A model generated the notes under the pieces. The model did not search any database. It saw only the letters and a list, made by a program, of their open reading frames with translations, and had not been told where the DNA came from. A stretch of 64,000 nucleotides of DNA, from NCBI RefSeq assembly GCF_027497235.1, contig NZ_CP114902.1:6474001-6538000 (forward strand). Reading direction: 5' to 3'. The stretch is from Micromonospora sp. WMMD1128 (GTDB lineage: Bacteria; Actinomycetota; Actinomycetes; Mycobacteriales; Micromonosporaceae). A program made the translations under genes and the position numbers. Position 1 is the first letter of the stretch, and each line of letters starts with the position of its first letter. Shown here in pieces: positions 8,362 to 15,786 of the stretch.

Positions 8362-8789
8362 CGACCGAGACGCGCGTGGTCCTGGGTGCGGTCACCGACC
8401 GGCCGCTCGACCTAGCCGCGCACGAGGCGGCGGTCGCCGACCGCCGGGCCGGCGCGGTGGTCTCCTTCCAGGGCGTGGTCCGCGACCACGACCACGGACG
8501 GGCGGTCACCCGGCTGGAGTACGAGGGCCACCCCACCGCCGAGGCCGTGCTGCGCGAGGTGGCCGCCGAGATCGCCACCGATCCGGCGGTGCACGCGGTG
8601 GCGGTGTCGCACCGGATCGGCCCGCTGGAGATCGGTGACGTGGCGCTTGTCGCGGCGGTCAGCACCGCGCACCGGGCGGCGGCGTTCGCGGCGTGCGCCC
8701 GGCTGGTCGACGAGGTCAAGGCGCGACTGCCGATCTGGAAGCGGCAGGTCTTCGACGACGGCACCGAGGAGTGGGTGAACTGCCCCTGA
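8358..8789 (+). CDS. moaE: Molybdopterin synthase catalytic subunit MoaE
   Basis: A 143-residue MoaE, the large subunit of molybdopterin synthase, which uses the thiocarboxylated MoaD to add dithiolene sulfurs to cyclic pyranopterin monophosphate. Visible signatures are GAVVSFQGVVRDHDHG near residue 32, LEYEGHP near 54, SHRIGPLEIGDVA near 83, and VDEVKARLPIWKRQ (about 116-129), which carries the active-site lysine. Length is normal. Its partner moaD is not here but at 20.5 kb on the other strand. The GTG start overlaps the moeA stop. Confidence 0.96.
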   Translation: MTTETRVVLGAVTDRPLDLAAHEAAVADRRAGAVVSFQGVVRDHDHGRAVTRLEYEGHPTAEAVLREVAAEIATDPAVHAVAVSHRIGPLEIGDVALVAAVSTAHRAAAFAACARLVDEVKARLPIWKRQVFDDGTEEWVNCP

Positions 8790-8799
8790 GCCGGGCGGG

Positions 8800-10236
8800 T
8801 CAGCGCCGGGCGGCGAGCTGGGTGGTGCGGCCCAGCCGGTCGGGATAGAACGCCGGTTCCGCGCCGGGCCGCCAGGGCAGCGCCGCGACCAGCAGGATCA
8901 GCGCGATCGCCAGGGAGTTCTCCATCAGCGCGCCGAACAGGCCGTCCTGGTAGTGGGACACCTCGGGGAGCTGGTGTTCGTACGGCCAGATCGGCGAGAT
9001 CAGGAAGAGCAGATAGAGCCCGAGCGCGCCGGCCGCGTGCCGGAGACCGGTGAGCGCCGGATACCAGATCGGCGGGCGCAACGGGGGTACGCCGTTGGCC
9101 GAGGGCAGCCCGGTGCCGCGCAGGGGCAGGCCGCGGCTGGCGTCGCGTCGGCGTACCGCGGCGTCGGCCAGCACGATGATCGCCGGGATGACCCAGACCA
9201 GGTGGTGCGACCAGGAGATCGGGCTGATCACGTTGGCGGTGAGCCCGACAAGCGTGAACGCGGTCAACTCGTCGCCGTCGGTGCGGGCGCTGACCGCCCG
9301 GGACAGGCCCAGCGCCAGCACCAGCACCGAGAAGGCGAGCCAGAGCAGCCCGGGTGTCTCGATCGAGTCGTAGAGCCGCGCCAGCAGGCCGGCGAGGGAC
9401 TGGTTGGCGGTCATGTCGGCGGCGCCGACCCGCTCGGTCTGCCACAGCACACTCGTGAAATAGGCGCGGGACTCCTCGCCGATCGCGCCGAACGTCGCGA
9501 GGGTCACCCCGATCGTGGTGGCGACCGCGATCCACGCGGCCCGCCACTGCCGGGTGAGCATCAGATAGCCCACGAACAGCGCCGGGGTGAGCTTGACCGC
9601 GGTGGCGAGCCCGATGCCGACCCCGGCCCAGGCGCCGCTGTAGACGAAGCGGGCCAGCGGCGTCTCGGCGCTCTCGTGATGGGTACCCCGCCTGGCCCGC
9701 CAGCGCAGACCCACCAGATCCGCCATGATCAGCGCGAACAGCAGCAGGTTGACCTGGCCGTAGCCGAGCGTCTCCCGGGACGGCTCGATGGCCACGGCGA
9801 GCGGGGTGGCGATGCCGACGATGAACCAGAGCGACCAGCCGAGCCGGTCCACGATCGGACGCAGCAACGCCGCCAGCACGACCGCGAGCGCGCCGATGCT
9901 TGCAAGCGCGTTGACCGAACCGGCGAGGTCCACCGGCAGCCAGGACATCGGCAGCATGACCAGGGCGGCGAAGGGTGGATAGGTGAAACCGAGCGTCGTC
10001 GAGGGGGCGACGAAGTCGTACAGCTCGTTGCCGCCCGCCCACCACAGCACCGCGCCGTGGTAGATCTTCATGTCGAAGAAGTTGTACGGCCGGCCGAAGG
10101 CGCCGATGGCGAGCCACGCCGCGTACCACACCGCGGCCACGACGCCGACACGTACGGCGATCCGCTGGTCGACCCCGAGGACGACGCGGGGGGTCGGGGT
10201 GAGGCGGTTGGTCCGTCTACCGACTGTCGTCGGCAT
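8800..10236 (-). CDS. GT87-like polyprenol-dependent mannosyltransferase, membrane protein
   Basis: A 478-residue integral membrane protein starting at ATG 10234-10236, with a GGGGGTGG ribosome binding site nine bases upstream. About ten hydrophobic segments are present. The region after the first helix reads YNFFDMKIYHGAVLWW, where an acidic residue in the first periplasmic loop fits the catalytic position of GT87/GT-C enzymes, and TYPPFAALVMLP and GYGQVNLLLFALI are typical of DUF2029 proteins. Such enzymes add mannose to lipomannan-type glycolipids on the outer face. It is convergent with moaE at a gap of only 10 bases. Exact acceptor is unknown. Confidence 0.8.
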   Translation of the reverse strand: MPTTVGRRTNRLTPTPRVVLGVDQRIAVRVGVVAAVWYAAWLAIGAFGRPYNFFDMKIYHGAVLWWAGGNELYDFVAPSTTLGFTYPPFAALVMLPMSWLPVDLAGSVNALASIGALAVVLAALLRPIVDRLGWSLWFIVGIATPLAVAIEPSRETLGYGQVNLLLFALIMADLVGLRWRARRGTHHESAETPLARFVYSGAWAGVGIGLATAVKLTPALFVGYLMLTRQWRAAWIAVATTIGVTLATFGAIGEESRAYFTSVLWQTERVGAADMTANQSLAGLLARLYDSIETPGLLWLAFSVLVLALGLSRAVSARTDGDELTAFTLVGLTANVISPISWSHHLVWVIPAIIVLADAAVRRRDASRGLPLRGTGLPSANGVPPLRPPIWYPALTGLRHAAGALGLYLLFLISPIWPYEHQLPEVSHYQDGLFGALMENSLAIALILLVAALPWRPGAEPAFYPDRLGRTTQLAARR

Positions 10237-10440
10237 GGCGTGGCCACCCCCGTACCAAGGTCGTCGTGCCCGTCCAGGTCCAGAACGGAGCCTAGAACGG
10301 TGCCTCACGATGCTGCCTCCCGCGTTACATGACCGTGTCCGATCCCACACGTGTTTGCGACATTTCAACCGCGTTAACGGGTGTCGGACGGTTCAGGTGA
10401 TTGGTGGCCTTGCGGGGGGTGGGTGTCGTGCAGGTGGACG

Positions 10441-10986
10441 TCAGCCGGGCATCCGGCGTGCGGTCGCCGCGGAGCGTACGGCGATTCTCGCCTCCCGGCG
10501 GGCGGTGCGGACCGCGCGCTTCACCGACCGGCGCGAGTGGTGGATCCGGTGGCCGGCGCGCCAGCGCAGCCCCGGCTTGCCCTCGGTGTCCGCGGCGGCG
10601 AGGAGAAGACCACCGAGCAGGCCGAGATTCTTGAGGAAGTGGATCTGGTTGTTGTTGCGGACGGCCGGGTCGTCGTTGTTCCAGAAGGGATGACCCGCGG
10701 CCGTCGTCGGCAGCAGCGTACCGGCGAGGACGAGCGCGGCCGGGCGGCTGAACCGGCCGGTGGCCAGCATCAACCCGCCGACCAACTGGGTGGCGGCGTT
10801 GGCCCGGATCAGCGTCTCGGTGTCGGTCGGGATGCGCGGATGCAGGTTCTGGATCAGCGGGGTGACCCGGTCGGTGACCGGCTTCGCGGCGGGCACCAGC
10901 CGTTCCGGGTTGCGCAGGTTACGGGCGCCGCTGACCACGAAGATGCCGCTCAACATGACTCGGGCGAGGGAGCGCACGGGCTTCAT
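10441..10986 (-). CDS. DoxX family membrane protein
   Basis: A 181-residue DoxX-like protein with four predicted transmembrane helices in residues 5-130, including ARVMLSGIFVVSGARNL at the N-terminus and QIHFLKNLGLLGGLLLAA near 115. The C-terminal 45 residues are very basic (Arg/His/Lys rich) and cytoplasmic. DoxX relatives occur in quinone-linked or thiol redox membrane complexes; no partner is next to this one. Start is ATG 10984-10986. It is transcribed leftwards, away from the GNAT gene. Confidence 0.85.
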   Translation of the reverse strand: MKPVRSLARVMLSGIFVVSGARNLRNPERLVPAAKPVTDRVTPLIQNLHPRIPTDTETLIRANAATQLVGGLMLATGRFSRPAALVLAGTLLPTTAAGHPFWNNDDPAVRNNNQIHFLKNLGLLGGLLLAAADTEGKPGLRWRAGHRIHHSRRSVKRAVRTARREARIAVRSAATARRMPG

Positions 10987-11098
10987 GCTTCAGTCTTACC
11001 CCCTCGAAGGCCCGATCACCCCTGCAACACACAAAAGGTATCGACGTCCGTCCGGTATCGATTTCAGCGACCGTCGCGGATGGACCGGCCGTGTTCGG

Positions 11099-11104
11099 TA
11101 AGGT
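11099..11104 (+). promoter_or_regulatory. -10 element of leaderless-type promoter for GNAT gene
   Basis: TAAGGT is seven bases before GTG 11112-11114 and helps choose that start over the GTG at 11091. Confidence 0.55.
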
Positions 11105-11111
11105 CGCGCGG

Positions 11112-11657
11112 GTGACGACGCTGCGACTTCGCCCCGAGGAGCCGGCGGACGAAGCGCCGGTGGCCCGGGTGCTCGCCGCCGCGTTCGCCCGCCCCGACGT
11201 GACCACCCCGCCCGAGGTCGGCCTGGTCGAGGAGCTGCGGCACAGCGCCGCGTGGATCCCGGAGCTGGCCATGGTCGCCGAGTACGGCGGCGAAGTGGTG
11301 GGCTTCGCGCTGCTCAGCCGGGTGCGGGTACGCACCGACGGCGGCTCCTGGCCGGCGCTGGCACTCGGGCCGGTGGCGGTGGCCCGGCACCGGCAGCGCG
11401 TCGGGCACGGCACGGCGGTGGTGCAGGCGGCGCTGGACGCCGCCACCGAGCTGGGCGAGCGGCTGGTGGTGGTGCTCGGTGACCCGGCGTACTACCGGCG
11501 GTTCGGCTTCGGCCCGGCGGACCGGTTGGGGCTGAGCAGCCCCTGGTCCGGGCTGGGGGAGCCATGGCAGGCGTTGGTGCTGCCGCCGTCCACCGCCGAG
11601 GAGCCACCGCCCCCGGCCGGCGAGGTGGTCTTTCCGCCACCCTGGTCGCGGGTCTGA
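11112..11657 (+). CDS. GNAT family N-acetyltransferase
   Basis: A 181-residue acetyltransferase starting at GTG 11112 (VTTLRLRPEEPADEAP), with the acetyl-CoA binding segment LGPVAVARHRQRVGHGTAVV (about residues 84-103). The later DPAYYRRFGFGPA is the signature of the YhbS-like subfamily. It would transfer an acetyl group to an unknown small-molecule amine or protein. The longer start at 11091 is disfavoured because a -10 hexamer would then lie inside the gene. It converges on the AAA ATPase gene with 9 bases between the stops. Confidence 0.87.
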   Translation: MTTLRLRPEEPADEAPVARVLAAAFARPDVTTPPEVGLVEELRHSAAWIPELAMVAEYGGEVVGFALLSRVRVRTDGGSWPALALGPVAVARHRQRVGHGTAVVQAALDAATELGERLVVVLGDPAYYRRFGFGPADRLGLSSPWSGLGEPWQALVLPPSTAEEPPPPAGEVVFPPPWSRV

Positions 11658-11666
11658 CCGGCTTTT

Positions 11667-12902
11667 TCAGGCGGGTTGGGTACGCAGGTAGCGGCCGAAG
11701 TGCGGGACGGTGAACGCGACAGTTCCCCGCTCACCGGAATAGATCAGACCCTTCTTGATCAGCGCGTCCCGGGCCGGGGAGAGGCTGGCCGGCTTACGGC
11801 CGAGCGCGCGGGCGATCTCCGCGGTGGGCACCGCGGCGTCCATGTCGTCCCGTGCGCCATCCTCGCCGTTCACCAGCGCCAACGTGGCCATGGCCCGCAT
11901 GTATTCGCGTTCGGCCGGAGTGGCCCGCTCGAAGCGGGAGCCGAAGAAACCCACCGCCAGCTCCGCCTCCGCCTCCGGCGCGGCGACCCGCACGTCCGCC
12001 GCCGTGATCGGCGACCGGGGCGCGTGATCCCAGGTCGCCTTCCCGTACGCCTGGACGAAGTAGGGGTAACCGCCGGACTTCTCATAGAGCAGGTCGAGGG
12101 CCTTCTGCTCGTACTCGACCTCCTCCCGCTCGGCCGGCGCGCAGAGCGCCTGGTCGGCGGCGATCCGGTCCAGCCGGTCGATCCGCTGGTAGCGGTAGAG
12201 CCGTTCGGAGTACGACTTGGCGGCGCTGAGCACGGCTGGCAGGTGCGGCAGGCCGGCGCCCACCACGATGAGCGGCGCGCCGAGCTGCGACAGCTCGTGG
12301 CAGGCGGCGCAGAGCGCGGAGACGTCCTCGGCACCGACGTCCTGCATCTCGTCGATGAAGATGGCGATGCCGGTGCCCACGTCGGTGGCGACCGCCGCCG
12401 CGTCGCTGAGCAGCTCGACCAGGTCGATCTCGATGTCGCCGGAGTCGGCCCGGCCGCTGGCGGCCGGCACGTCGATGCCGGGCTGCCACCTGTCGCGCAG
12501 CTTCGGCGCCGCGCCACCCCGCCCGGCCGGCGCGGAGCGCTGCGCGAACGCCTTGAGCACGCCCAGGAAGGCGTCGATCCGGTCCGGCGCGCGGTGCCGG
12601 GGGGCCAGCTCCCGGACCGCCATGTGCAGCGCGGCGGCGATCGGCCGCCGCAGCGACTGGTCCGGCCGGGCCTCGATCTTGCCGGTGCCCCAGAGGTGGT
12701 TGATCGCCTCCGAGCGCAGCGTGTTGAGCAGCACCGTCTTGCCCACCCCGCGCAGCCCGGTGAGCATCAGGCTGCGTTCCGGGCGGCCCCGGGCGATGCG
12801 CTCCAGGACCACGTCGAACACGTCCAGCTCCCGCCCCCGCCCGGCGAGTTCGGGCGGGCGCTGGCCGGCACCCGGGGCGTACGGGTTGCGGACGGGATCC
12901 AC
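11667..12902 (-). CDS. AAA-family ATPase with C-terminal winged helix (Orc/STAND-like)
   Basis: A 411-residue P-loop ATPase. After VRNPYAPGAGQRPPELAGR comes the Walker A GLRGVGKT (about residues 50-57) and, near 180, the Walker B strand IAIFIDEMQD. The middle region YEKSGGYPYFVQAYGKATWD is typical of the ATPase_2/Orc1-like clade. The last 60 residues, with PTAEIARALGRKPASLSPAR and an ERGTVAFTVPHFGRYL wing, form a predicted winged helix-turn-helix. It may bind its own control region. The start is GTG 12900-12902, placed by the TACGGT element seven bases upstream; a GTG three codons earlier is possible. An unusual palindrome pair lies upstream (12923-13019). Confidence 0.85.
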   Translation of the reverse strand: MDPVRNPYAPGAGQRPPELAGRGRELDVFDVVLERIARGRPERSLMLTGLRGVGKTVLLNTLRSEAINHLWGTGKIEARPDQSLRRPIAAALHMAVRELAPRHRAPDRIDAFLGVLKAFAQRSAPAGRGGAAPKLRDRWQPGIDVPAASGRADSGDIEIDLVELLSDAAAVATDVGTGIAIFIDEMQDVGAEDVSALCAACHELSQLGAPLIVVGAGLPHLPAVLSAAKSYSERLYRYQRIDRLDRIAADQALCAPAEREEVEYEQKALDLLYEKSGGYPYFVQAYGKATWDHAPRSPITAADVRVAAPEAEAELAVGFFGSRFERATPAEREYMRAMATLALVNGEDGARDDMDAAVPTAEIARALGRKPASLSPARDALIKKGLIYSGERGTVAFTVPHFGRYLRTQPA

Positions 12903-12909
12903 GCATCGC

Positions 12910-12915
12910 ACCGTA
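12910..12915 (-). promoter_or_regulatory. -10 element for the AAA ATPase gene
   Basis: Read on the minus strand, TACGGT lies seven bases before GTG 12902. The dyad at 12923-12942 then covers the -35 region. Confidence 0.55.
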
Positions 12916-12922
12916 TCGGGTT

Positions 12923-12942
12923 GTCTAGCGGACAGGCTAGAC
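12923..12942. promoter_or_regulatory. Operator-like dyad GTCTAGC-N6-GCTAGAC, proximal copy
   Basis: Perfect inverted repeat of GTCTAGC with a six-base centre (GGACAG). Its centre is about 30 bases upstream of the AAA ATPase start, over the predicted -35 region, a classic repressor position. The same half-sites with the same spacing recur at 12992-13011. Confidence 0.7.
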
Positions 12943-12983
12943 GTGCGTAGAGGTGGCTACCGCGTGTCGGCCTCGACCCAAAG

Positions 12984-13019
12984 CTAGGGCTGTCTAGCAT
13001 CCATGCTAGACAGCCCTAG
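12984..13019. promoter_or_regulatory. Perfect 36-base palindrome containing the distal GTCTAGC-N6-GCTAGAC dyad
   Basis: Two 17-base arms with a two-base centre (CC). The inner 20 bases (12992-13011) repeat the half-sites and six-base spacing of the dyad at 12923-12942, about 69 bases away centre to centre. The outer arms extend it into a stable hairpin followed by TTTT on the plus strand, so it could also end transcription of the gene at 13093-13995. A dual operator/terminator role is possible. Confidence 0.65.
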
Positions 13020-13043
13020 TTTTGCCTACCGGCCGATCGTCGC

Positions 13044-13103
13044 CTCAGCGCCGCCCTCAGCAGCGCCCTCAGCGCCGCCCTCAGCACCGCTCTCAGCGGC
13101 GCT
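13044..13103. repeat. 12-base tandem repeat across the 3' end of the LppU-like gene
   Basis: Five copies of CTCAGC followed by a variable six bases (NNCGCC type). The fifth contains the stop codon of the minus-strand gene, so the other four place further in-frame TGA codons after it. Confidence 0.8.
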
Positions 13104-13995
13104 TCAGGCAGAGCACGAAGTCGAGCGTGTCCAACTCGCTGTCGAAGAAATACCAGTCGGTGTAGCCGGCCACCTTGCCGCACTTCGCCTCGGCGTCCTT
13201 CTTGCCGCTTGTCGCGCCGTCCACCCGGCGCAACACCTCGTACGTCTTCGGGGCACAGTCGGCGATCACCAGCTTCGGCTGCCCACTGCCGCCCTCGTTG
13301 GCCACACACTGACCCGCCTTGACGAAGCGCGGGTCGGTCGACGAGGCCGGGGCCGCAGACGAGGGCGTCGCATCCGCCGCGTCGCTCGGCGTCACCGCCG
13401 CCGTCGGATCCGCCGCGTCCGGATCCGCCGCCGGCGCGGTGGCGGCCGTCGTCCCGGACGTCGGGCTCTCCCCGTCCCGGCCGAACAGCCAGTACGCCCC
13501 GGCGCCGCCCAGCAGCACCGCCAGCACGATCACCACCAGCAGCAGCACACCCTTACCCCGCCGCCGGGGCGGCGGCTCGTCGTACGGCTGTGGCCCTGGG
13601 TACGGCGGTTGCCCGCCCGCGTACGGCTGTTGCTCGGGGTACGGGGGCTGCCCTCCGGTGTACGGCTGTTGCTCGGGGTACGGGGGCTGCCCGGCGTACG
13701 GGGACTGCTCCCCGGTGTGCGAGGGCTGCCCGGCGTACCCGCGGTCGGCCGGGTAGCCCTGGTGGGGGGCGGCGGACGGGGGTGGGCCGGCGGGCCATCC
13801 CGGCGTCGGCTCGTACCGCTGCACCGGCGGCCCGTACTGCGAAGGCGGCCCGCCGTACGGCTCGGCGCCGACCTGTTCGGTGGGTGGCGCGTACTGCTGG
13901 CCGGGGTGGTGGGGTTCGGGCGGATAACCGTCGCCGGGGCGCCGTCCACCCCACGGCTCGGATGCGCCGCTGCCCGGTGGTCCGAAGTTCGACAT
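13093..13995 (-). CDS. LppU/SCO3897-like membrane-anchored protein with Pro/Gln/Tyr repeats
   Basis: A 300-residue protein. The first 155 residues are cytoplasmic and low-complexity, with tandem QPPYPEQQPYAGG-type units; then comes a basic PPPRRRGKG and one transmembrane helix (GVLLLVVIVLAVLLGGAGAY, about 158-177). A Thr/Ala/Ser/Asp linker leads to an extracytoplasmic domain of about 80 residues with four cysteines (GQCV, DCAP, KCGK, LCLK), likely two disulfides. This layout matches the LppU/SCO3897 family of actinomycetes, whose function is unknown. The start is ATG 13993-13995, with a GGAGG ribosome binding site seven bases upstream. A 12-base repeat array runs over its stop codon. Confidence 0.8.
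   Translation of the reverse strand: MSNFGPPGSGASEPWGGRRPGDGYPPEPHHPGQQYAPPTEQVGAEPYGGPPSQYGPPVQRYEPTPGWPAGPPPSAAPHQGYPADRGYAGQPSHTGEQSPYAGQPPYPEQQPYTGGQPPYPEQQPYAGGQPPYPGPQPYDEPPPRRRGKGVLLLVVIVLAVLLGGAGAYWLFGRDGESPTSGTTAATAPAADPDAADPTAAVTPSDAADATPSSAAPASSTDPRFVKAGQCVANEGGSGQPKLVIADCAPKTYEVLRRVDGATSGKKDAEAKCGKVAGYTDWYFFDSELDTLDFVLCLKRR
13590..13740. repeat. In-gene minisatellite coding for QPPYPEQQPY(A/T)GG units
   Basis: Units of about 39 bases built from GTACGGCTGTTGCTCGGGG and related sequence repeat imperfectly within the N-terminal part of the LppU-like gene. They keep the reading frame. Confidence 0.7.
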
Positions 13996-14080
13996 GAACG
14001 CCTCCTGCGTACGACAATGCTGAGAGGCCGGCCACCGAGGGGCAACGCCGACGCCCTGGCCACCGTAGCGTGGTCCACAA

Positions 14081-15079
14081 ATGAGCTCACGCCCATCGAG
14101 TGCGACGGACACCGCCGACACCTCGACGCCCGCCGCCCTGATCTGGACCGCCCTGGCCCTGGTCTACCTGCTCTGGGGCTCGACCTACCTGGGCATCCGG
14201 ATCGCGGTCGAGTCGTTACCGCCGCTCACCTCCGCCGCGATGCGGTTCGGCGCCGCGGCCGGTGTGCTCGCGCTCGTGCTGCGGCTGCGGCACGGGCCGG
14301 GAGCCCTCCGCGTGCCGGCGCGTCGGGTCGGCTCCGCCGCGCTTGTCGGCGTGCTGTTGCTGGCCGGGGGCAACGGGTTGGTGGTGTTCGCCGAGTCGGG
14401 CCCGCCCCGGAGCGCGGTGCCCTCCGGCGTCGCCGCGCTGCTGGTGGCCACCGTGCCACTCCTGGTGGTGGTGCTCCGTACGGCCGGCGGCGACCGGCCC
14501 CGTCCGTGGACCTTCGTCGGCGTGGCGCTCGGCTTCGCCGGTCTCGTCCTGCTGGTGCTGCCCCGGGACGGGGTGGACGGGGTGCCGTTGGCCGGTGCGC
14601 TGACCGTGGTCGTAGCCGCGACGAGCTGGTCGGTCGGCTCGTACCTGTCCGGGCGGATCCGGATGCCCGCCGATCCTTTCGTGGCGACGGTCTACGAGAT
14701 GGTGGCCGGCGCGGTGGCGCTCGCGGCGGTCGCGGCCCTTCGCGGCGAGCTGCGCGACTTCGCCCCCGCCGAGGTGACCGGGCGGTCCTGGGCGGCGCTG
14801 GCCTACCTGATGGTGGCCGGGTCGCTTGTCGCCTTCACCGCGTACGTCTGGTTGCTCGCCCACGCGCCGATCTCCCTCGTCTCCACGTACGCGTACGTGA
14901 ACCCGGCGGTCGCGGTGGCGCTCGGCGCGTTGTTCGTCGCCGAGCCGGTCACCGCACAGGTGCTGCTCGGCGGCGCGGTGATCGTGGCCGGCGTGGCCGT
15001 GGTGGTCAGCATGGAGCGTCCGCGCCGGACCGCGCCGGCAGCCGGAAGCGGGACGGTCGTGTCGCCGGACGGGCGGTAG
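14081..15079 (+). CDS. EamA family (drug/metabolite) transporter
   Basis: A 332-residue permease with ten predicted transmembrane segments in two EamA repeats. The first opens with LVYLLWGSTYLGIRIAVESL and contains PPLTSAAMRFGAAAG; the second has SYLSGRIRMP, FTAYVWLLAHAPISLVSTYAYVNP (written here in parts) and ends with VAVVVSMERP. This is the YedA/RhaT-like pattern of inner-membrane exporters for amino acids or other metabolites; substrate is unknown. Start is ATG 14081. A TAGCGT hexamer nine bases upstream may be its -10 element. The stop codon overlaps the -10 hexamer of the following peptidase gene. Confidence 0.9.
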   Translation: MSSRPSSATDTADTSTPAALIWTALALVYLLWGSTYLGIRIAVESLPPLTSAAMRFGAAAGVLALVLRLRHGPGALRVPARRVGSAALVGVLLLAGGNGLVVFAESGPPRSAVPSGVAALLVATVPLLVVVLRTAGGDRPRPWTFVGVALGFAGLVLLVLPRDGVDGVPLAGALTVVVAATSWSVGSYLSGRIRMPADPFVATVYEMVAGAVALAAVAALRGELRDFAPAEVTGRSWAALAYLMVAGSLVAFTAYVWLLAHAPISLVSTYAYVNPAVAVALGALFVAEPVTAQVLLGGAVIVAGVAVVVSMERPRRTAPAAGSGTVVSPDGR

Positions 15080-15082
15080 CGT
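15077..15082 (+). promoter_or_regulatory. -10 element for the prepilin peptidase, overlapping the EamA stop codon
   Basis: TAGCGT begins with the TAG stop of the EamA gene and is seven bases before GTG 15090. Confidence 0.5.
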
Positions 15083-15089
15083 CCCGCCC

Positions 15090-15725
15090 GTGTCCGTGGC
15101 GTCGGTGGCTTCGGTGGCGGGGGCGGTGCTGCTCGGCGCGCTGGCCGGTCTGGTCGCGGTGCCGCTCGGCCGCCACGTCGTCGGCGTCGGGGGCGTCCCG
15201 CCGCGCCGGGCCAGCATGACGGTCACCGGAGCCGTAGTGTTCGGCGGGTTGGCCGCCACACACGGCGCCGACCCCGCGCTGCCGGTGCTCCTGTTGATCG
15301 CGGCGGCCGGCCTGGTTCTCGCGGTGACCGACCTGATCGCGCTGCGCCTGCCCGATCCGCTTGTCGGCGTGGTGGCGCTCGGCGGCGGGCTCGGCCTGGT
15401 CGGGACGGCGGCGGTCACCGACCAGCCGGGCCGCGCGGCCACCGCCGTGGCCGGCGCGGGCCTGTCCCTGTGCGGATACGTGCTGCTCGCGCTGCTGCCG
15501 CGCGCCCGGCTCGGTTTCGGCGACGTGAAGCTCGCCGCCGCCCTCGGGTTCCCGCTGGGCTGGCTCGGCTGGCCGACGCTCCGACTGGGCCTGCTTCTTC
15601 CGCATGTGGTCGCCGGGGTGGCGGTGCTCGTGTTGCTCGCCGCCGGCCGGGTACGCCGGGACACCCCGCTGCCGTTCGGCCCGGCGATCCTCGCGGGCGC
15701 CTGGCTCGCCGCCGTGCTCACCTGA
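15090..15725 (+). CDS. A24 family prepilin peptidase (catalytic domain only)
   Basis: A 211-residue membrane aspartyl peptidase. It has the two A24 active-site regions: VTDLIALRLPDPL (about residues 81-93) and GFGDVKLAAALGF (about 141-153, the GxGD motif). About six or seven hydrophobic segments surround them. The N-terminal methyltransferase domain and its zinc cysteines found in full PilD proteins are absent, as in the TadV/CpaA type. Such enzymes cleave type IV or Flp prepilin leaders at the membrane. No pilin or tad gene is in the window, so its substrate must be encoded elsewhere. Confidence 0.88.
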   Translation: MSVASVASVAGAVLLGALAGLVAVPLGRHVVGVGGVPPRRASMTVTGAVVFGGLAATHGADPALPVLLLIAAAGLVLAVTDLIALRLPDPLVGVVALGGGLGLVGTAAVTDQPGRAATAVAGAGLSLCGYVLLALLPRARLGFGDVKLAAALGFPLGWLGWPTLRLGLLLPHVVAGVAVLVLLAAGRVRRDTPLPFGPAILAGAWLAAVLT

Positions 15726-15734
15726 GCATGCGGT

Positions 15735-15786
15735 TGTAATAAGGGGCCCCTCCTATACCGGAGGCGTTAATAGGGGCCCCCTCCTT
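15735..15786. repeat. Intergenic GGGGCCCC-type repeat, copy 2
   Basis: Two tandem palindromes (AAGGGGCCCCT and AGGGGCCCCCT) flanked by TAATAAG and GTTAAT. It sits between the convergent prepilin peptidase and EndoQ-UvrD genes and touches the stop codon of the latter. Confidence 0.8.

Noticed and set aside
11667..13019. Known defence system centred on the AAA ATPase
   Set aside because: There is no adjacent nuclease, protease, methyltransferase or reverse transcriptase, and the flanking genes are ordinary housekeeping types.
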